A DNA stretch of 13,189 nucleotides, taken from an uncultured Collinsella sp. (GTDB lineage Bacteria > Actinomycetota > Coriobacteriia > Coriobacteriales > Coriobacteriaceae). The notes beneath the pieces are model-generated. The model saw only the letters and a program-made list of their open reading frames with translations, ran no database searches and was not told the origin of the DNA. Below, one piece after another: positions 1 through 7,451 of this stretch. The translations under genes and the position numbers were made by a program. Each line of letters opens with the position of its first letter. The first letter of the stretch is position 1. The stretch covers positions 1 through 13,189 of the forward strand of contig CAAFQK010000088.1 in the NCBI GenBank assembly GCA_900765115.1. Reading direction: 5' to 3'.

Positions 1-22
1 CCCCCGCCGTTGGGTCTGCGGG

Positions 23-50
23 GCGGCGGGACCCCGCCGCGTTTTGTTTT
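23..50 (+). terminator. Intrinsic terminator of the gene to the left of the window
   Basis: A GC-only stem, GCGGCGG at 23-29 pairing with CCGCCGC at 34-40 around a GACC loop, is followed by a T-rich tract at 42-51 broken by one G. This is the standard form of a Rho-independent terminator on the plus strand. The gene it serves lies outside the window. The same CCCCGCCG string also occurs at 2-9 and could pair with 24-30 instead, so the region can fold in two mutually exclusive ways. Confidence 0.75.
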
Positions 51-57
51 TGTGCCG

Positions 58-63
58 TATAAT
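58..63 (+). promoter_or_regulatory. Probable -10 box of the hisS promoter
   Basis: A perfect TATAAT lies 43 bases before the hisS ATG, right after the upstream terminator. No good -35 hexamer is visible at 16-18 bp; that space is occupied by the terminator stem and T-tract. The call rests on the -10 match and position only. Confidence 0.55.
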
Positions 64-105
64 GTCCACTACCTATGACGCGATACAAAAGAAAGGTGTT
101 TGCCC

Positions 106-1419
106 ATGCAGGCACAGAAGGCGGAGGGAACCCGCGACCTTATCGGCGCCGAGATGCGCGCCTGGCAAAAGATGCAGCAGATCGCTGCCGGCGTGTTCGA
201 GCCGTTTGGCTTTAAGCCCATCGAGACGCCCGCCATCGAGCAGGTGGACGTGTTTGTTCACGGTATCGGCCAGTCGACCGACGTCGTGCGCAAGGAGATG
301 TTCCGCGTGTTTAGCGGCGCCAACCTGGAGCGCGTCTTTACCGAGGGTACCGATACCAAGCTCAAGCCCAAGCAGCGCCTGGCCCTTCGTCCCGAGGGCA
401 CAGCCGGTGTGGTGCGCGCCGTCGTGGAGAACAACCTGGTGCCCCAGGGCTCCACGCCGTTTAAGGCTTATTACGCCGAGGCCATGTTCCGCGGCGAGCG
501 TCCTCAGAAGGGTCGCCTGCGCCAGTTCCACCAAGTGGGCATCGAGTGGCTCGGCGCTCCCGATCCGGCGGCAGACGCCGAGTGCATCATCATGCTCATG
601 GAGTTCTACAAGCGCCTGGGCTTCGATCTGTCCAAGCTCCGTCTGCTTATTAACTCGATGGGCGATGCGCAGTGCCGTCCGGCATACCGCGAGCAGGTCA
701 AGCAGTTCATTCTCGATCACGCCGACGAGATGTGCGACGAGTGCCGCGAGCGCGCCGAGCTCAACCCGCTGCGCGCCTTCGACTGCAAGAACGACCACTG
801 CCGCGAGATCATGGCCGACGCGCCGCTGATGGGCGACAACCTGTGCGACGAGTGCCGTGAGCACTACGAGCAGGTCAAGCGCTATCTGGATGCCGCCGGT
901 ATCGAGTATGTCGAGGATCCCACCCTGGTGCGTGGTCTGGACTACTACACCCGCACTGTCTTTGAGGTCGAGGCTCCCGGCGCCGGTGTCGGCTCCATCG
1001 GTGGTGGCGGTCGCTACGATGGCCTCGTTGAGCTCGAGGGCGGTAAGCCCACGGCGGGCGTCGGCTTTGCCGTCGGCTTTGAGCGCGCCCTGCTGGCCCT
1101 GCAGGCCTTTGGCAGCGACCTGGGTGCCGAGGAGGTCCCGTGCGTCTACGTTGCCAACGCCGGCAAGGAGCTGCGTCAGAACGTCTTTACCATTACGCAG
1201 CAGCTTCGCGCTGCAGGGATTGTGACCGAGGCCGACTATCAGGGCCGTTCCCTTAAGGCCCAGTTTAAGCAGGCCGACAAGGTGGGCGCTAAGCTCATCC
1301 TAGTCCTGGGTGGCGACGAGCTTGCCGCCGGCAAGGTCAAGGTGCGCGACATGCAGAGCCACGACGAGGTACTGGTCGATTTGGCCAACGTTGTCGAGGC
1401 GGTTCGCGAGCGCCTGTAG
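106..1419 (+). CDS. hisS: Histidyl-tRNA synthetase
   Basis: Charges tRNA-His with histidine in the cytoplasm (class IIa aminoacyl-tRNA synthetase, homodimer). The 437-residue product opens with the typical QKAEGTRD segment. It has class II motif 2 near residues 127-143 (MFRGERPQKGRLRQFH), the two histidine-binding signatures LVRGLDYY (274-281) and GGGGRYDG (299-306), and a C-terminal anticodon-binding domain from about residue 335. Two CDEC pairs (Cys210/213 and Cys247/250), with further cysteines at 227 and 232, lie in the insertion domain; such cysteines occur in many bacterial HisRS and may bind metal. I chose ATG 106 because AAAGG at 92-96 sits 9 bases upstream; a TTG at 100 would add two residues but is too close to that site. 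In many Gram-positive bacteria hisS is followed directly by aspS; here aspS is about 10 kb downstream. Its own promoter is likely, with a hairpin after the stop. Confidence 0.97.
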   Translation: MQAQKAEGTRDLIGAEMRAWQKMQQIAAGVFEPFGFKPIETPAIEQVDVFVHGIGQSTDVVRKEMFRVFSGANLERVFTEGTDTKLKPKQRLALRPEGTAGVVRAVVENNLVPQGSTPFKAYYAEAMFRGERPQKGRLRQFHQVGIEWLGAPDPAADAECIIMLMEFYKRLGFDLSKLRLLINSMGDAQCRPAYREQVKQFILDHADEMCDECRERAELNPLRAFDCKNDHCREIMADAPLMGDNLCDECREHYEQVKRYLDAAGIEYVEDPTLVRGLDYYTRTVFEVEAPGAGVGSIGGGGRYDGLVELEGGKPTAGVGFAVGFERALLALQAFGSDLGAEEVPCVYVANAGKELRQNVFTITQQLRAAGIVTEADYQGRSLKAQFKQADKVGAKLILVLGGDELAAGKVKVRDMQSHDEVLVDLANVVEAVRERL

Positions 1420-1476
1420 CGTATCTTTTTGAGCTGCGGGCCTGCTAACGTGCCCTGCTCATGGAGAGCGATTGTT

Positions 1477-1514
1477 ACGGGGGTGTTTCGCATTTATGCG
1501 GAATGCCCCCGTTT
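1477..1514 (+). terminator. Hairpin terminator after hisS
   Basis: A 16-bp stem (1477-1492 with 1497-1512, three G-T wobbles) closes a TTTA loop 57 bases after the hisS stop. The base of the stem is ACGGGGG/CCCCCGT. The T-tract is short (TTT then GC), so termination may be weaker than at the aspS terminator. Confidence 0.65.
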
Positions 1515-1626
1515 GCATATGCCGTCCACCGAGAAATACGACCATTTGGGGCAAAAAGCCTTGCAATGCAGAAAATACTTTTGTGTGGTAAAGCGCAATC
1601 AGCTTCGAAAGTTTTTGCCGAGTGCC

Positions 1627-1632
1627 TATAAT
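1627..1632 (+). promoter_or_regulatory. -10 box of the ppc promoter
   Basis: Perfect TATAAT in an AT-rich patch, about 45-50 bases before the ppc start. The best -35 candidate at 17 bp spacing is TTCGAA (1604-1609), only 3 of 6 matches to TTGACA, so activator help is possible. ppc therefore probably has its own transcript, separate from hisS. Confidence 0.65.
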
Positions 1633-1656
1633 AAATACCGCATGTTACGTGCATAG

Positions 1657-1679
1657 AAGGAGGAATGGGAGGAAACGTG
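1657..1679 (+). promoter_or_regulatory. Double Shine-Dalgarno before ppc
   Basis: AAGGAGG (1657-1663) is followed at once by an ATG (1665) and then by a second GGAGG (1668-1672) and an in-frame GTG (1677). The first site is only one base from the ATG, too close for it. The second is four bases from the GTG, and the first is 13 bases from it. The GTG is the more plausible start. Confidence 0.5.
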
Positions 1680-4490
1680 GCTGAGAACCTAAGCAACCAG
1701 TCTGTACCCGAAGCCGCGGCGCGTGTCGCTGCCGTGGTCAACCGCCTCGTTAACCGAATCGGCTCGAATGCCGAATCCAAGGAGCGTCTCGCCGAGATCG
1801 AGATCCCCGAGGAGCTGCGCGACAATCTGGCGCTGTTCTTGCGCCTGGAGCGCCGTGTGCTTAGCGAGTATGATCCCGAGATCGCGGACCTGTTCGACAA
1901 AATCCTGTTGGCCGAGATTGTGGCCAATGCCGGCAACCCCGGTAGCCGTGCCGCTGACGAGGCCGTCGACGAGCAGGGCGTGCCCACCGCCGACGAGCCC
2001 ACCGCCGTGGCATTTCGTGAGGTCGTCGATCTGATCGACAGCCTGCCGCTCGATAAGCAACAGGTCATCGTTCGCGCCTTTACGAGCTTCTTCCACCTGG
2101 CAAACCTGTCGGAGGAGAACTACCGCGTGGCGCAGCTGCGCGAGCGCGAGGCTGGTGCGTCGACCGATACCGAGGTCGATCCCGCCAACGAGCTCACCGT
2201 CGCCTATCACCAGCTGGTGAATGAGCTGGGCGTCGAGGGCGCCAACGAGCTGCTCGGCAAGCTTGAGTTCCATCCCGTCTTTACCGCGCATCCCACCGAG
2301 GCCCGTCGTAAGGCCGTCGAGGGCAAGATTCGCCGTATCTCCAACCTGCTGGAGGAGCGTCCGCGTCTGGGCGGCTCCGACCTGGTGGAGAACGAGCGCC
2401 ATATGCTGCAGGAGATCGACGCCCTGGTGCGTACGAGCCCCATCGCGCTCAAGAAGCCCACGCCGGTCGAGGAAGCCGATACCATCATCGACATCTTCGA
2501 TAACACGCTGTTCGACGTCATCCCCGTTATCTATCGTCGTTTTGACGACTGGGTGCTGGGCGACAAGGCCGGTACCGTGCCGCCGCTGTGCCCGGCGTTC
2601 TTCCATCCCGGCAGCTGGATCGGTTCCGACCGCGACGGTAACCCCAACGTCACCGCCAAGGTGAGCCGTGAGGTCGCCGCCAAGTACTTCACCCACATGG
2701 TGCTCAAGCTCGAGGACAAGTGCCGCCGCATCGGCCGCAACCTCACGCTCGAGGCCACCTACAGCAAGCCGTCTGCCGAGCTCATCAACCTGTGGAACCA
2801 TCAGGTCGAGATGAGCACCCAGTACACCGCACGTGCTGAACTGATCTCCGAGCACGAGCCGCATCGCGCCGTCATGCTCGTCATGGCAGACCGTCTGAAC
2901 GCCACCGTGCGCCGTATCACCGACACCATGTACCACAGCGCCGATGAGTTCCTGGAGGACCTGCGTGTCGTCCAGCGCTCCCTGGCCGCCTGCGGTGCCG
3001 TCCGTGCTGCCTACGGCCCGGTCCAGACCATCATCTGGCAGGTCGAGTCCTTCGGCTTCCATATGGTCGAGATGGAGTTCCGTCAGCACTCCGTGGTGCA
3101 CGCTCGCGCCCTCAAGGATATCCACGAGAACGGTATCCATGGTGATCTGCAGCCCATGACGCGCGAGGTCATCGATACCTTCCGTGCTATCGGCTCCATC
3201 CAAAAGCGCTACGGCAAGAAGATGGCGCACCGCTACATCATCTCGTTCACTAAGAGCGCCCAGCATGTGGCCGACGTCTTTGAGCTAGCTCACCTGTCCT
3301 TTGCACACGAGGAGGATGTCCCCGAGCTCGATGTGATTCCGCTGTTCGAGCAGCTCGAGGACCTCGAGGGCTGCGTCGACGTGCTCGACCAGATGCTCAC
3401 GCTGCCCGTGGTGCAGAAGCGCCTTGCCCAGACCAACCGCCGCATGGAGGTCATGCTGGGCTACTCCGACTCCTCCAAGGATGCCGGTCCTACCACGGCC
3501 ATGCTCGCGCTGCACTCCGCGCAGGAGCGCATTGCCAAGTGGGCCGAGAAGAACGATATCGACCTGGTGCTCATGCACGGTCGCGGCGGTGCCGTGGGTC
3601 GTGGCGGCGGCCCGGCCAACAAGGCCGTGCTGGCGCAGCCCAAGGGTTCGGTCAACTGCTTCTTTAAGCTCACCGAGCAGGGCGAGGTCATCTTTGCCCG
3701 CTACGGCAACCGCACGCTGGCCCAGCGCCATGTTGAGTCCGTTGCCGCCGCAACGCTTTTGCAGTCGGCCCCGAGTGTCGAGAAGACCAACACCGAGACC
3801 ACGCAGAAGTTCTGGGATATGGCCGAGAAGCTCAACGCCGCAAGCCACGAGCGCTATCTGGACCTGCTGAACACCGAGGACTTTACACCGTGGTTCTCGA
3901 CCGTGACGCCGCTGACCGAGGTCGGTCTGCTGCCGATCGGCTCGCGTCCCGCCAAGCGCGGCTTGGGTGCCAAGTCGCTCGACGACCTGCGTACCATTCC
4001 GTGGATCTTCAGCTGGAGCCAGGCGCGCATTAACTTGGCCGCTTGGTACGGCCTGGGCACCGCCTGCGAGCAGCTGGGCGATCTTGACCAGCTCAAGGCT
4101 GCCTACCAGGAGTGGCCGTTCTTCCGCACGTTCATCGACAACATCGAGATGTCGATCGCTAAGACCGACCAGCGCATCGCTAAGATGTATCTGCACCTGG
4201 GCGATCGCCAGGATCTGTCCGAGAAGGTCTTCACCGAGATGCAGCTCACCCGTAAGTGGGTCCTTGCTATCGTCGGTGATGAGTGGCCGCTGCAGCGCCG
4301 CCGCGTGCTCGGTTGCGCCGTCCGCGTGCGCAACCCCTACGTCGACGCTCTGTCCATCGCCCAGGTCCGCGCCCTTCGCGAGGTGCGTATGAACCAGGAC
4401 GAGATGGCCGAGGAGAAGAAGGCCGAGTACATGAGCCTGATTCTTTCGACTGTGACCGGCGTCTCGGCAGGATTGCAGAACACGGGGTAA
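1677..4490 (+). CDS. ppc: Phosphoenolpyruvate carboxylase
   Basis: Anaplerotic enzyme: PEP plus bicarbonate gives oxaloacetate and phosphate, feeding the reductive branch of the TCA cycle in a fermenter. The product is about 937 residues, slightly longer than the usual 880-930. Signatures, numbered from the GTG start: VFTAHPTE (201-208) with catalytic His205, GSDRDGNPN (316-324), MLGYSDSSKDAG (593-604), and the glycine loop HGRGGAVGRGGGP (634-646) with the essential HGRGG arginine. It ends in the conserved C-terminal QNTG. All catalytic segments are intact, so it should be active. The start could instead be ATG 1665, four codons earlier, but the ribosome-binding-site spacing favours GTG 1677. 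It stands alone: a promoter-like TATAAT precedes it, and a giant nested palindrome starts 23 bases after the stop. Confidence 0.97.
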   Translation: MAENLSNQSVPEAAARVAAVVNRLVNRIGSNAESKERLAEIEIPEELRDNLALFLRLERRVLSEYDPEIADLFDKILLAEIVANAGNPGSRAADEAVDEQGVPTADEPTAVAFREVVDLIDSLPLDKQQVIVRAFTSFFHLANLSEENYRVAQLREREAGASTDTEVDPANELTVAYHQLVNELGVEGANELLGKLEFHPVFTAHPTEARRKAVEGKIRRISNLLEERPRLGGSDLVENERHMLQEIDALVRTSPIALKKPTPVEEADTIIDIFDNTLFDVIPVIYRRFDDWVLGDKAGTVPPLCPAFFHPGSWIGSDRDGNPNVTAKVSREVAAKYFTHMVLKLEDKCRRIGRNLTLEATYSKPSAELINLWNHQVEMSTQYTARAELISEHEPHRAVMLVMADRLNATVRRITDTMYHSADEFLEDLRVVQRSLAACGAVRAAYGPVQTIIWQVESFGFHMVEMEFRQHSVVHARALKDIHENGIHGDLQPMTREVIDTFRAIGSIQKRYGKKMAHRYIISFTKSAQHVADVFELAHLSFAHEEDVPELDVIPLFEQLEDLEGCVDVLDQMLTLPVVQKRLAQTNRRMEVMLGYSDSSKDAGPTTAMLALHSAQERIAKWAEKNDIDLVLMHGRGGAVGRGGGPANKAVLAQPKGSVNCFFKLTEQGEVIFARYGNRTLAQRHVESVAAATLLQSAPSVEKTNTETTQKFWDMAEKLNAASHERYLDLLNTEDFTPWFSTVTPLTEVGLLPIGSRPAKRGLGAKSLDDLRTIPWIFSWSQARINLAAWYGLGTACEQLGDLDQLKAAYQEWPFFRTFIDNIEMSIAKTDQRIAKMYLHLGDRQDLSEKVFTEMQLTRKWVLAIVGDEWPLQRRRVLGCAVRVRNPYVDALSIAQVRALREVRMNQDEMAEEKKAEYMSLILSTVTGVSAGLQNTG

Positions 4491-4513
4491 TCGATAGCCC
4501 TGTGGCTCTCACC

Positions 4514-4640
4514 GGGACCCGATGGGTTTCCCTCTGAATGCGTCCTCGCACTTGAAGCCCCCTTATCCTGCTCCTTCGGAGCTGCGGATAAGGGGGCTTC
4601 GTGCTGCGGAATGCATTCAGAGGGAAACCCATCGGGTCCC
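4514..4640. repeat. Nested giant palindrome, copy 1 (3' of ppc)
   Basis: Perfect outer inverted repeat of 28 bp (4514-4541 with 4613-4640). Inside it, after a 12-nt spacer on each side, lies a perfect 15-bp inner repeat (4554-4568 with 4586-4600). At the tip is GCTCC (4570-4574) pairing with GGAGC (4578-4582) around TTC. The spacers are GTCCTCGCACTT (4542-4553) and GTGCTGCGGAAT (4601-4612). There is no T-tract, so it is not a classical intrinsic terminator, although it begins 23 bases after the ppc stop and may mark or protect the 3' end. It shares architecture and spacer sequence with the element after the lar channel gene. Confidence 0.95.
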
Positions 4641-4643
4641 TTC

Positions 4644-4765
4644 GTCCTCGGTCTTCTGGGATTAAAGCCGATGAGAATAAAGTGCGCTTCGCGCCTAATG
4701 TGGAGTGCGGCGAGGGCTTCTTGCGTCCTGCGGAGTGTGCCTAAAAGTAAACTGATGGCGGGCCC
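4644..4765. repeat. Degenerate third copy of the nested palindrome
   Basis: Starts 4 bases after copy 1. It has a left-spacer-like GTCCTCGGTCTT (4644-4655), a tip hairpin GCGC-TTC-GCGC (4684-4694), and a right half whose positions 4716-4737 are identical over 22 bases to 7529-7550 in copy 2, including the spacer GTCCTGCGGAGT (4725-4736). A right outer arm ends in GGGCCC (4760-4765). The left arms that would pair with the right half are missing, so this looks like a decayed or partly deleted copy. Confidence 0.5.
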
Positions 4766-5062
4766 TGCGATGTCCGGTCTTTAGCGGATTGGCCGCTGGG
4801 TGAGGGTGGTGCTTGGGGCGACGTGCAAAAAACGGAGTTTTCAGCAGCCAAAGATTGATGCATAAGGCCATAGCCGGCTTTCGCTGCCTTTGTTGATGCT
4901 TTTGCACGACAATTGGGCCTTGGCGATGTCCATATATAGCTGGTTTCTCGCCGCATGCTATCCAGATGGGTCGAGTCATGAGGACTATCTACTTTTTGAA
5001 AGACTTTTGACACCAAAATCTTATCCCGCGATGCTGAATACTCGCAAAAATGCACGCTCCGG

Positions 5063-5075
5063 AGGGTACTACCCT
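5063..5075. promoter_or_regulatory. Operator-like palindrome AGGGTACTACCCT
   Basis: Perfect 6-1-6 inverted repeat, overlapping a second small palindrome CTCCGGAG (5057-5064). It lies about 300 bases upstream of larA in the least GC-rich part of the gap. It could bind a dimeric regulator; this is inference from symmetry alone. Confidence 0.3.
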
Positions 5076-5101
5076 GTTACGGCTAGAAATCCATGCGCCA
5101 T

Positions 5102-5130
5102 TTTATGCAATTATTAACGCATTTATGCAA
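5102..5130. repeat. Direct repeat TTTATGCAA, two helical turns apart
   Basis: TTTATGCAA occurs at 5102-5110 and again at 5122-5130, an offset of exactly 20 bp, in an AT-rich patch. A related ATGC occurs again at 5132-5135. Same-face spacing of this kind is typical of paired regulator sites, but I cannot name the protein. Confidence 0.35.
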
Positions 5131-5210
5131 AATGCTTTACGTGCGTACGTCTCGGGGTAGATGTTTGCCTCGGCGCTGTGTAAGTCATCCTTTCTATTGT
5201 GTCTTTTACG

Positions 5211-5246
5211 GGCGGCCGCGGTCCGGTTTGGGATCGCGGCCGTTTT
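5211..5246 (+). terminator. Terminator or attenuator hairpin in the larA leader
   Basis: A 12-bp GC-rich stem, 5213-5224 with 5231-5242 (one G-T pair), and a 6-base loop are followed by TTTT (5243-5246) and GTTG. It lies 122 bases upstream of the larA start with no gene before it on this strand for 720 bases. It therefore either ends an unrecognised transcript from the gap or works as an attenuator in a long larA leader. Confidence 0.5.
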
Positions 5247-5350
5247 GTTGCGGGTCAAATATGAACGTTGTGTTAATGAGTCGGTGGACGGTGGTGTTTT
5301 TCGGTGAGCGGCGTATCCTTCCAACGGTTTATCTAGTGTGTCAGTTGAAA

Positions 5351-5371
5351 GGAAGAGGGCGCTCGCCATTG
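5351..5371 (+). promoter_or_regulatory. Ribosome-binding site deciding a TTG start for larA
   Basis: GGAAGAGGG (5351-5359) sits 9 bases before a TTG at 5369. The frame is open much further upstream (to an ATG at 5093), but that part resembles no LarA sequence and runs through the hairpin at 5211-5246. Starting at TTG 5369 makes the catalytic residues fall exactly on the published Lactobacillus plantarum numbers. Confidence 0.8.
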
Positions 5372-6646
5372 TTTGAATGTGAACTGCCGTTTGACCACAA
5401 GACGTTGCATCTGGAGCTCGAGGATAAGAACTTCGCGGGTGTGATGGAAGGTCATCAAAACGAGTTTAAGACTACGAAATCGCAGGAAGAGCTGGTAGAG
5501 GAGTCGCTTGCCAACCCTTATGGCTCGCCTTCGCTCGAGGAGCTTTGTGCTGGCAAGAAGGATATTGTCATTATTAGCTCCGATCATACGCGTCCCGTTC
5601 CCTCGCGTGTGACGATGCCTATTCTGCTGCATCACATCCATTCCGCTGCGCCCGAGGCTCGCGTTCGCATCCTGGTTGCTACGGGTATGCATCGTCCGTC
5701 GACGCACGAGGAACTCGTCAACAAGTACGGTGAGGAAATCGTTGCCAACGAGGAAATCGTTATGCATGTCGCGACTGACGACAGCATGATGAAAAAGATC
5801 GGCACCTTGCCTTCTGGTGGCGAGTGCATCATCAACAAGATTGCTGCCGATTGCGATCTGCTGCTTGCCGAGGGCTTTATTGAGCCGCACTTCTTTGCTG
5901 GTTTCTCTGGTAGCCGCAAGTCCGTCCTTCCCGGTATCGCCAGCTACAAGACCATCATGTACAACCACAACGGTCAGTTTGTGAACGATTCTCATTCGCG
6001 TGCCGGCAACCTGTGCCACAACCACGTGAGCGAGGACATGTTTGCCGCCGCCGAGATGGCTCACCTTGCCTTTGTGCTTAACGTGGTGCTCAACGGCAAG
6101 CACGAGGTCATCGGTTCTTTTGCCGGTGACATCCACAAGGCGCACGAGGCTGGCTGCGAGTTCGTGAAGAGCCTTGCCGGCGTTGAGCCCGTCGAGTGCG
6201 AGATTGCCATCACCACCAACGGCGGCTACCCGCTCGACCAGAACATCTACCAGGCCGTGAAGGGCATGTGCTCTGCTGAGGCCACGCTTCCCGAGGGCGG
6301 TGTGATCATCGACGTCGCCGGCTGTGCCGACGGTCACGGTGGCGAGGGCTTCTATCACAACATCGCCGACAATGATCCGGCGGAGTTTGAGCGTGCCTGC
6401 ATCGACCGTCCCAAGGACGAGACCCTGCCCGACCAGTGGACGAGCCAGATCTTTGCCCGCATCCTGGCGCATCACCCTGTGATCATGGTTACCGACCTGT
6501 GCGATCACCAGATGATCAAGGATATGCACATGACGCCGGTCAACACCCTCGATGAGGCGCTCAAGCTCGCCTTTGAGATGAAGGGTGCCGATGCCAAGGT
6601 GGCCGTCATTCCCGATGGCCTTGGCGTTGTCGTCGCTCAGCACTAG
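5369..6646 (+). CDS. larA: Nickel-pincer lactate racemase LarA
   Basis: Interconverts D- and L-lactate through hydride transfer on the nickel-pincer nucleotide cofactor, in the cytoplasm. The 425-residue product is very close to Lactobacillus plantarum LarA as I remember that sequence, with long identical stretches such as IISSDHTRPVPS, RPSTHEELVNKYGE and NGGYPLDQNIYQAVKGM. Key residues fall at the same numbers as in that enzyme: Asp72, Arg75, His108, His174, Lys184 (the lysine that carries the cofactor, in SRKSVLPG) and His200. Nothing essential is missing. The start is an unusual TTG. The channel gene follows 49 bases downstream, probably in one transcript. LarA homologues can act on other 2-hydroxy acids, but this closeness to the L. 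plantarum enzyme favours lactate. The cofactor genes larB and larC are on the opposite strand about 1.6 kb further on. Confidence 0.95.
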   Translation: MFECELPFDHKTLHLELEDKNFAGVMEGHQNEFKTTKSQEELVEESLANPYGSPSLEELCAGKKDIVIISSDHTRPVPSRVTMPILLHHIHSAAPEARVRILVATGMHRPSTHEELVNKYGEEIVANEEIVMHVATDDSMMKKIGTLPSGGECIINKIAADCDLLLAEGFIEPHFFAGFSGSRKSVLPGIASYKTIMYNHNGQFVNDSHSRAGNLCHNHVSEDMFAAAEMAHLAFVLNVVLNGKHEVIGSFAGDIHKAHEAGCEFVKSLAGVEPVECEIAITTNGGYPLDQNIYQAVKGMCSAEATLPEGGVIIDVAGCADGHGGEGFYHNIADNDPAEFERACIDRPKDETLPDQWTSQIFARILAHHPVIMVTDLCDHQMIKDMHMTPVNTLDEALKLAFEMKGADAKVAVIPDGLGVVVAQH

Positions 6647-6695
6647 TACGCGGCCTAAACGAATCGTTTATAACCGACAAGAAAGATAAGGTTTT

Positions 6696-7427
6696 ATGCT
6701 TACCAAACTCCTCTGCGAATTCGGCGCAACGGCCCTCATGATCATCTTTGGCGTGGGCGTGCACTGCGATACCGTGCTCAAGGGCACCAAGTATCAGGGC
6801 TCCGGCCACATGTTTGCCATCACCGCCTGGTCTTTTGGCATCTCGGTCTGCCTGTTTGTCTTTGGTGGCGCCGTGTGCATGAACCCCGCCATGGTGCTTG
6901 CCCAGTGCATCGTAGGCCTGGTGCCGTGGAGCAGCTGCATCCCCTTCATGATTGCCGATATGCTCGGCGGCTTTGTGGGCGCCGTAATCGCTTGGTTGAT
7001 GTATGCCGATGAGTTCAAGGCTTCCGATGGTGTCATCGATCCCATTGCTCAGCGCAACATCTTCTCGACCAACCCCACTACCGAGGGCACCAACTATGCC
7101 CGTAACTTCTTCTGCGAGGCTATCTGCACCTTCGTGTTCATCAGCGCCATCCTTGCTGCCGCTAACCGCGCTGGCGAGAACGTTTTGATGCTCGCTATCT
7201 GCGTCGGTCTGATCGTTTGGGCTGTTGGCATGGGCATGGGCGGCATCACCGGCTTCGCCATGAACCAGGCTCGTGACCTTGGTCCTCGCATGGCCTATCA
7301 GGTGCTGCCGATCAAGAACAAGGCCGACAACAACTGGAAGTACGGCCTGCTTGTTCCTGGCATCGCTCCGTTTATCGGTGCCGCTCTGGCCGCGCTGTTT
7401 GTGCACGGTTTCTTGGGCATGTTCTAG
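6696..7427 (+). CDS. larD: MIP-family aquaglyceroporin, probable lactic acid channel
   Basis: Six-helix membrane channel of the major intrinsic protein (GlpF) family, 243 residues. Hydrophobic segments fall at about 5-20, 34-55, 70-108 (with re-entrant loop), 138-155, 163-188 and 217-242. The first selectivity motif is Asn63-Pro64-Ala65 (MNPA). The second is Asn190-Gln191-Ala192 followed by RDLGPR, so its proline is replaced by glutamine. The usual SGAH before the first motif is also altered (GGAVCMNPA). In L. plantarum the lar operon contains a MIP channel, LarD, that moves lactic acid; the position right behind larA suggests the same job here, but glycerol transport cannot be excluded from sequence alone. 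RBS-like AAGG lies shortly before the ATG. A nested palindrome starts 24 bases after the stop. Confidence 0.85.
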   Translation: MLTKLLCEFGATALMIIFGVGVHCDTVLKGTKYQGSGHMFAITAWSFGISVCLFVFGGAVCMNPAMVLAQCIVGLVPWSSCIPFMIADMLGGFVGAVIAWLMYADEFKASDGVIDPIAQRNIFSTNPTTEGTNYARNFFCEAICTFVFISAILAAANRAGENVLMLAICVGLIVWAVGMGMGGITGFAMNQARDLGPRMAYQVLPIKNKADNNWKYGLLVPGIAPFIGAALAALFVHGFLGMF

Positions 7428-7451
7428 TCCAAAACAATTGATATAACGCCC

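Larger units (their letters stand above)
4491..5368. other. Long intergenic region between ppc and larA, no gene seen
   Basis: About 880 bases with no credible coding sequence on either strand; the short open frames here have no ribosome-binding site and no recognisable protein. The stretch holds a nested palindrome (4514-4640), a degenerate copy (4644-4765), a less GC-rich part (about 4880-5150) with a small palindrome and a direct repeat, and a terminator-like hairpin (5211-5246). From about 4770 to 5055 I recognise nothing beyond a TTGACA at 5007-5012 with no convincing -10 box at 17 bp. Confidence 0.6.

Noticed and set aside
1689..3266. 525-residue minus-strand open frame opposite ppc, and a 303-residue one at 3285-4196
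   Set aside because: Both are antisense shadows of the well-supported ppc coding frame.
5007..5040. Promoter with TTGACA at 5007-5012
   Set aside because: The hexamer is perfect but the bases at 17 bp (GATGCT) match TATAAT poorly, and nothing downstream confirms a start; left uncalled.
4890..5117. 75-residue open frame in the ppc-larA gap
   Set aside because: No ribosome-binding site, no recognisable protein, and it runs across palindromic and repeat sequence.
5093..5368. Long N-terminal extension of LarA
   Set aside because: Not LarA-like, crosses a terminator-like hairpin, and a good ribosome-binding site precedes TTG 5369.
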